The notes below the pieces were generated by a model. The model had not been told where the DNA came from. It searched no databases and was given only the letters and a program-made list of their open reading frames with translations. From Planctomycetota bacterium (lineage in GTDB: Bacteria > Planctomycetota > Planctomycetia > Gemmatales > Gemmataceae): a DNA stretch of 63,695 nt. The translations under genes were made by a program, and so were the position numbers. Positions 60,353 to 63,695 of the stretch are shown piece by piece. The DNA lies in NCBI GenBank assembly GCA_016195405.1, contig JACPZP010000063.1, forward strand, positions 1 to 63,695, read 5' to 3'. Numbering within the stretch: position 1 is the first letter of the stretch; the number at the start of each line of letters is the position of its first letter.

Positions 60353-61039
60353 TCAGTGCACTTGGATGCGTGTTGCCGCGATGTTCCCGCCAAAGCAAAC
60401 GTCCACGTCGCTGCCCGGTCGCCGCACGCGCTGGTGGTAGTTGCCGTTGTAGAGGTAAGCGCCGGCTTCCTCGCGGAAGCTCAGTGGCAAGGGGCCGGGC
60501 TCGAGCGCACAGTAAACCAGCTTCGGGTCCGAATTGCTCGCGTCCAGTTGTGGTAGATTGACGTTCCAGAACGTACGCGGTTGCCATGGTTGTGCGAGCA
60601 GCTCCGCGAGCACCGACGTCAACCAGGGCACCGCGCGATGCCAGTCGATCGCCTGTTCACGCCGTTTGTAGTGCGAAAGGGCAATGCCGGGCTTGCCGTG
60701 GAGCACCGCCTCGCGAACGGCGGCCACCGTGCCCGAGATGTGGACGTCGACGCCCAGATTGCCGCCATGATTGACGCCCGACAGCACCCAGTCCGCCGCG
60801 GGGACGAGATGAGCGAGGCCGACGCGAACGCAATCGGCCGGTGTGCCCTCGACGGCATATCGGCCCGGATGTTGCAAAGTCACACGCACGGGCTGGTGCG
60901 TCGTCACCTGGTGGCTGCATCCAGATAGGTGAACGTGCGGCGCAACCCACGTCAGCTCTCCGAGTGGTGCCGCGGCTTCCGCCAGTGCCGCGATCCCTTC
61001 AGCATCGATGCCGTCGTCATTCGTCAATAGAAAATGCAT
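60353..61039 (-). CDS. surE: 5'/3'-nucleotidase SurE
   Basis: SurE is a metal-dependent nucleoside 5'/3'-monophosphatase linked to stationary-phase survival. The 228-residue protein begins MHFLLTNDDGIDAEGI with the metal Asp-Asp. It continues with VAPHVHLSGCSHQVT, GTPADCVRVG and LSGVNHGGNLGVDVHISGTVAAVREA, all canonical. A TTG one codon earlier is in frame but the ATG is the natural start. It is divergent from the creatininase-family gene with about 35 bases between starts. Confidence 0.94.
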   Translation of the reverse strand: MHFLLTNDDGIDAEGIAALAEAAAPLGELTWVAPHVHLSGCSHQVTTHQPVRVTLQHPGRYAVEGTPADCVRVGLAHLVPAADWVLSGVNHGGNLGVDVHISGTVAAVREAVLHGKPGIALSHYKRREQAIDWHRAVPWLTSVLAELLAQPWQPRTFWNVNLPQLDASNSDPKLVYCALEPGPLPLSFREEAGAYLYNGNYHQRVRRPGSDVDVCFGGNIAATRIQVH

Positions 61040-61075
61040 CAAACTATTCTACGCCCGCTTGTGCGGGAGGTGCGA

Positions 61076-61846
61076 ATGCGACCCTACATCCTCGCTGAAC
61101 AAAATCATGCCATCCTCCGTGCCGAGCGCTGGGAGGTCGCCGTCCTGCCATTTGGCGCCACCGAGCCGCACAACTTGCACATGCCCTACGGCACCGACAC
61201 GCTCCAAGTCGAAGAGATTGGCCGCCGCTGCTGCGAGAAAGCCTATGCCGCTGGCGCCCGCGTGTTGCTGCTCCCCGTCGTGCCCTTCGGCGTCAACACC
61301 AATCACCTGCAAATCCCCGGCGGTCTGGCGCTAAGCGTCAACCCAAGCACGCTTCTTAAGTTGGTGACCGATCTGGTCGATTCGCTCGAACGCCAGGGGC
61401 TGCGCAAGCTCGTCCTTCTCAACGGCCACGGCGGCAACGAGTTGAAGCCGATCACTCGGGAGCTGCACCATACGAGCAAGATGTTCCTCTGCGTGTGCGA
61501 CTGGTATCGTATGGCCGCCGATGTCTATCCCCAGATTTTTGACAAACCCGGCGAACATGCCGACGAGGTCGAAACAAGCCTCGGTCAGGCATATTTTTCC
61601 GAGCTCGTGAATCCTGAGTTGGCCGACGATGGCGCCGCCACACCGACTCGTTTCGAGGCCATCAACCGCGGCTGGGTCAGCATCACACGGCCATGGCACC
61701 TAGCGACCAAGAACACGGGCCTCGGCGATCCGCGCGCGGCCAGCGCGGATAAAGGGCGGCAGTTGATGCAAGTGTTAGTTGAGCGATTTAGCGAGTTTCT
61801 GATCGAATTGGCGAATGCGGAAATGGACGCAACCTTCCCTTACTGA
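61076..61846 (+). CDS. creatininase family protein
   Basis: The start is taken at ATG 61076 (MRPYILAEQNHAILRAERWEVAVLPFGATEPHNLHMPYGTDT), giving 256 residues. GATEPHNLHMPYGTD is the metal-binding Glu-His-Asp segment of creatininases. Later come LLNGHGGNELKPI and GEHADEVETSLGQA, with the second-site His and Glu. Family members hydrolyse creatinine or act in mycofactocin and formamide pathways; the planctomycete substrate is unknown. GGAGGTGCGA precedes the ATG. Confidence 0.88.
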   Translation: MRPYILAEQNHAILRAERWEVAVLPFGATEPHNLHMPYGTDTLQVEEIGRRCCEKAYAAGARVLLLPVVPFGVNTNHLQIPGGLALSVNPSTLLKLVTDLVDSLERQGLRKLVLLNGHGGNELKPITRELHHTSKMFLCVCDWYRMAADVYPQIFDKPGEHADEVETSLGQAYFSELVNPELADDGAATPTRFEAINRGWVSITRPWHLATKNTGLGDPRAASADKGRQLMQVLVERFSEFLIELANAEMDATFPY

Positions 61847-61854
61847 CGCGGGTG

Positions 61855-61934
61855 GGCGAGCCGGGAGCGTAGGCGCACCGGAGTGAACCCGCGGTCACTC
61901 CCGTCGATTACGCCGCTTACGCTCCCGGCTCGCC
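61855..61934. repeat. palindromic repeat whose right arm forms the end of thpR
   Basis: GGCGAGCCGGGAGCGTAGGCG at the left is answered by CGCTTACGCTCCCGGCTCGCC at the right, arms of about 21 bases with minor mismatches. The right arm (61917-61934) encodes the last residues of ThpR (GEPGA) and its stop codon. Same family as 42318-42391. Confidence 0.85.
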
Positions 61935-62498
61935 TAAGCGCGCCCGACACATTACTGTGTATAACGGTCCGGCGGGTGTCAATTCGCTGCTCATGACTTG
62001 CACTTCGCGCATCACCGTTTCGCCCGCCTTCCAGCTCTGTTGCTTAACCAGCGCGGCGGCAAGCTCGTCCATGGGCCGTTCGCTCCTCACGCGGCCCAGC
62101 GTGATGTGCGGCGTATATTGCCGTTCCTCGCGGCGATAACAGCCAAGCTCAAGCAGCGGCGGCTCCAGGGCATGATGGATGGCCGCCACTTCCTGTGCGC
62201 CCCCGCCGACGCCGACCCAGAGCACGCGCGGCCGGCGCAAATTGGGGAAGCACCCGGCCTTTTCGACCGTCAGCTCGAACGGCTTGTGCTGCTTGACGCC
62301 GTCCTCGACGGCCCGGCACACCGCGGGAACGTCGCGGTCGTCCACCTCGCCCAAAAAGAGAAGCGTGACGTGCAGATTATCGCGCTCGACCCATTTCACC
62401 TGGACGCCGGTTCGGGCAAGGTTCTCCTGCAGGCTGACGAGTCGATCCTGGATCGGCCTACCCGGATCGATCGCGATGAAAGTTCGTACCCGCGGCAT
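61917..62498 (-). CDS. thpR: RNA 2',3'-cyclic phosphodiesterase (2'-5' RNA ligase family)
   Basis: The 193-residue protein has the two HxT motifs of the 2H phosphodiesterase superfamily: HVT at residues 43-45 (in NLHVTLLFLGE) and HIT at 131-133 (in YTPHITLGRV). Such enzymes open 2',3'-cyclic phosphates on RNA ends. The start codon follows the glnS stop directly, so the two are cotranscribed. The extreme C-terminus is supplied by an intergenic palindromic repeat, implying that the repeat inserted at the original 3' end. Confidence 0.9.
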   Translation of the reverse strand: MPRVRTFIAIDPGRPIQDRLVSLQENLARTGVQVKWVERDNLHVTLLFLGEVDDRDVPAVCRAVEDGVKQHKPFELTVEKAGCFPNLRRPRVLWVGVGGGAQEVAAIHHALEPPLLELGCYRREERQYTPHITLGRVRSERPMDELAAALVKQQSWKAGETVMREVQVMSSELTPAGPLYTVMCRARLGEPGA

Positions 62499-63695
62499 TT
62501 ATTTCTTCCCGCCCTTCTCAATCTTCGCCCACGTATCCGCCAACGTCACCGCCCGGTTGAACACCAGCTTCTCAGGCGACGAATCTTTCGTATCTACGCA
62601 GAAATACCCCAGCCGCTCGAACTGAAAACTAGTCCCAGGCGCAGCCCCTTTCAGGCTCCGTTCCACGCGGCATGACTTCAATGCGACCAGCGAGTTCGGA
62701 TTCATGTTCGACTTGTAGTCCACGCCCTCGGGCACAGTTTCGGGGTCGGGCGCCTTGAACAAGTGATCGTAGAGCCGGCACTCGACTTCAAGGGCGTGTT
62801 CGGCCGAAACCCAGTGGATGGTTCCTTTCACCTTGCGGCCATCCGGAGCGTTGCCGCCGCGCGTGGCCGGGTCGTAGCGACAGCGCAGCTCGACGACCTG
62901 GCCGTCCGCGTCCTTGACCACCTCCTCGCACTTAATGAAAAACGCCCAGCGCAGCCGCACCTCCCGTCCCGGAGCGAGACGGAAAAACTGCTTGGGTGGA
63001 TCTTCGCGAAAGTCGTCCTGTTCGATGTAGAGGAGGCGCGCAAATGGAACCTTGCGCGTTCCGGCGGACGCGTCTTCGGGGTTGTTGACAGCGTCGAGTT
63101 CCTCGACCTGGCCATCCGGATAGTTGGTGAGCACGACGCGCAACGGCCGCAAGACGCCCATTCTGCGCGGCGCCCGTTTGTTGAGGTCGTCGCGCAGGGC
63201 GTCCTCCAACCAGGACATGTCGATGACACCGTTGAATTTCGAGACGCCGATGCGCTCGCAGAAGTTTCGGATCGCCTCGGGCGTGTAGCCGCGCCGGCGC
63301 AGGGCGGAGATGGTCGGCATGCGCGGATCGTCCCAGCCGACGACGTGGCCGTCGCGCACCAGCTCCAACAGCTTGCGCTTGCTCATCACGGTGTAGGTGA
63401 GGTTGAGCCGGGCGAACTCGATCTGTCGCGGCGCGAAGATGCCGAGTTCCCGAATGCACCAATCGTACAGCGGCCGATGGTTCTCGAATTCGAGCGTACA
63501 GATGGAATGCGTGATGCGCTCGATGGAGTCGGATTGGCCATGGGCCCAGTCGTAAGTGGGGTAAATGCACCATTTGTCGCCGGTGCGATGATGGTGGGCG
63601 CGGAGAATGCGGTACATGACCGGATCGCGCATGTTGAAGTTGGGCGAGGCCATGTCGATTTTGGCCCGCAAGGTTCGCGAGCCGTCGGGAAACTC
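62499..63695 (-). CDS. glnS: glutamine-tRNA ligase, C-terminal part (runs off right edge)
   Basis: 398 residues are visible up to the edge; the N-terminal HIGH region is outside. Diagnostic stretches are [39 protein letters not shown] and [11 protein letters not shown]. They continue with [16 protein letters not shown] (the KMSKS-like loop, here VMSKR), then [33 protein letters not shown]. The C-terminal anticodon-binding beta barrels follow to [11 protein letters not shown]. It charges tRNA-Gln directly. The gene is immediately followed by thpR. Confidence 0.96.
   Translation of the reverse strand, partial: EFPDGSRTLRAKIDMASPNFNMRDPVMYRILRAHHHRTGDKWCIYPTYDWAHGQSDSIERITHSICTLEFENHRPLYDWCIRELGIFAPRQIEFARLNLTYTVMSKRKLLELVRDGHVVGWDDPRMPTISALRRRGYTPEAIRNFCERIGVSKFNGVIDMSWLEDALRDDLNKRAPRRMGVLRPLRVVLTNYPDGQVEELDAVNNPEDASAGTRKVPFARLLYIEQDDFREDPPKQFFRLAPGREVRLRWAFFIKCEEVVKDADGQVVELRCRYDPATRGGNAPDGRKVKGTIHWVSAEHALEVECRLYDHLFKAPDPETVPEGVDYKSNMNPNSLVALKSCRVERSLKGAAPGTSFQFERLGYFCVDTKDSSPEKLVFNRAVTLADTWAKIEKGGKK

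Overview
The window is about 63.7 kb of GC-rich DNA from a planctomycete, probably a Gemmatales-like lineage. That is an inference from gene content: a DUF1559 prepilin-like protein, a DUF4058 protein, a large Ser/Thr kinase fused to a sulfatase-modifying-factor domain beside an ECF-type sigma factor, a short SecA paralogue, giant HEAT/propeller secreted proteins and abundant intergenic palindromes. Both edges cut genes: a sensor histidine kinase on the left and glutaminyl-tRNA synthetase on the right.

Layout. 1-5.3 kb (minus strand): histidine kinase fragment with a membrane-anchored, possibly ligand-binding partner, a decayed HNH endonuclease, a secreted alpha/beta hydrolase, a glycosyltransferase and a Tsr3-like protein. 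5.4-7.5 kb: a SelW-like selenoprotein whose UGA codon and SECIS hairpin hide it from ordinary gene calling, convergent with prmC, then cysE. 8.2-11.3 kb: a broken short secA paralogue, a small hypothetical protein, trmL. 11.6-18.9 kb: ftsK, a TolC-like lipoprotein, argA, and a DUF47-Pit phosphate uptake pair. 19.6-24.4 kb: a tiny secreted protein with its own terminator, a two-subunit transketolase split by a zinc-ribbon membrane protein, and a response-regulator diguanylate cyclase. 24.5-30 kb: DUF4058, two tandem HtrA-like proteases (the second without PDZ), a repeat cluster and an S9 peptidase. 30.1-36.8 kb: small secreted and lipoprotein genes, a frameshifted DUF1559 gene, the ECF sigma factor and the kinase. 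37-42.2 kb: three tandem paralogous HEAT/beta-propeller proteins, then tRNA-Leu(CAG) and a Gly-rich DUF1570-like protein. 45-49.2 kb: an ACT-like protein and a DevBCA-type exporter operon behind a TetR/CecR-like regulator with a well-defined promoter and twin operators. 49.4-51.9 kb: sat, DUF488 and a toxin-antitoxin pair.

51.9-58.4 kb is the replication-initiation cluster, read on the minus strand as dnaA, dnaN, an ASCH-TPR protein, a DciA-like protein and gyrB. A perfect DnaA box lies upstream of dnaA, and six DnaA-trio-like triplets lie between dnaA and dnaN, so the chromosome origin may be here. No recF lies between dnaN and gyrB. 58.4-63.7 kb: cysteine desulfurase, a 35-residue membrane protein, a chagasin-type protease inhibitor, surE, a creatininase-family protein, thpR and glnS.

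The strongest unusual item is the selenoprotein at 5414-5653. Several genes are broken (HNH, secA, DUF1559, tetR). Two of these lesions are one-base homopolymer shortfalls, so sequencing error should be considered before calling them pseudogenes. Most long ORFs antisense to genes here are GC-codon shadows and were left out.
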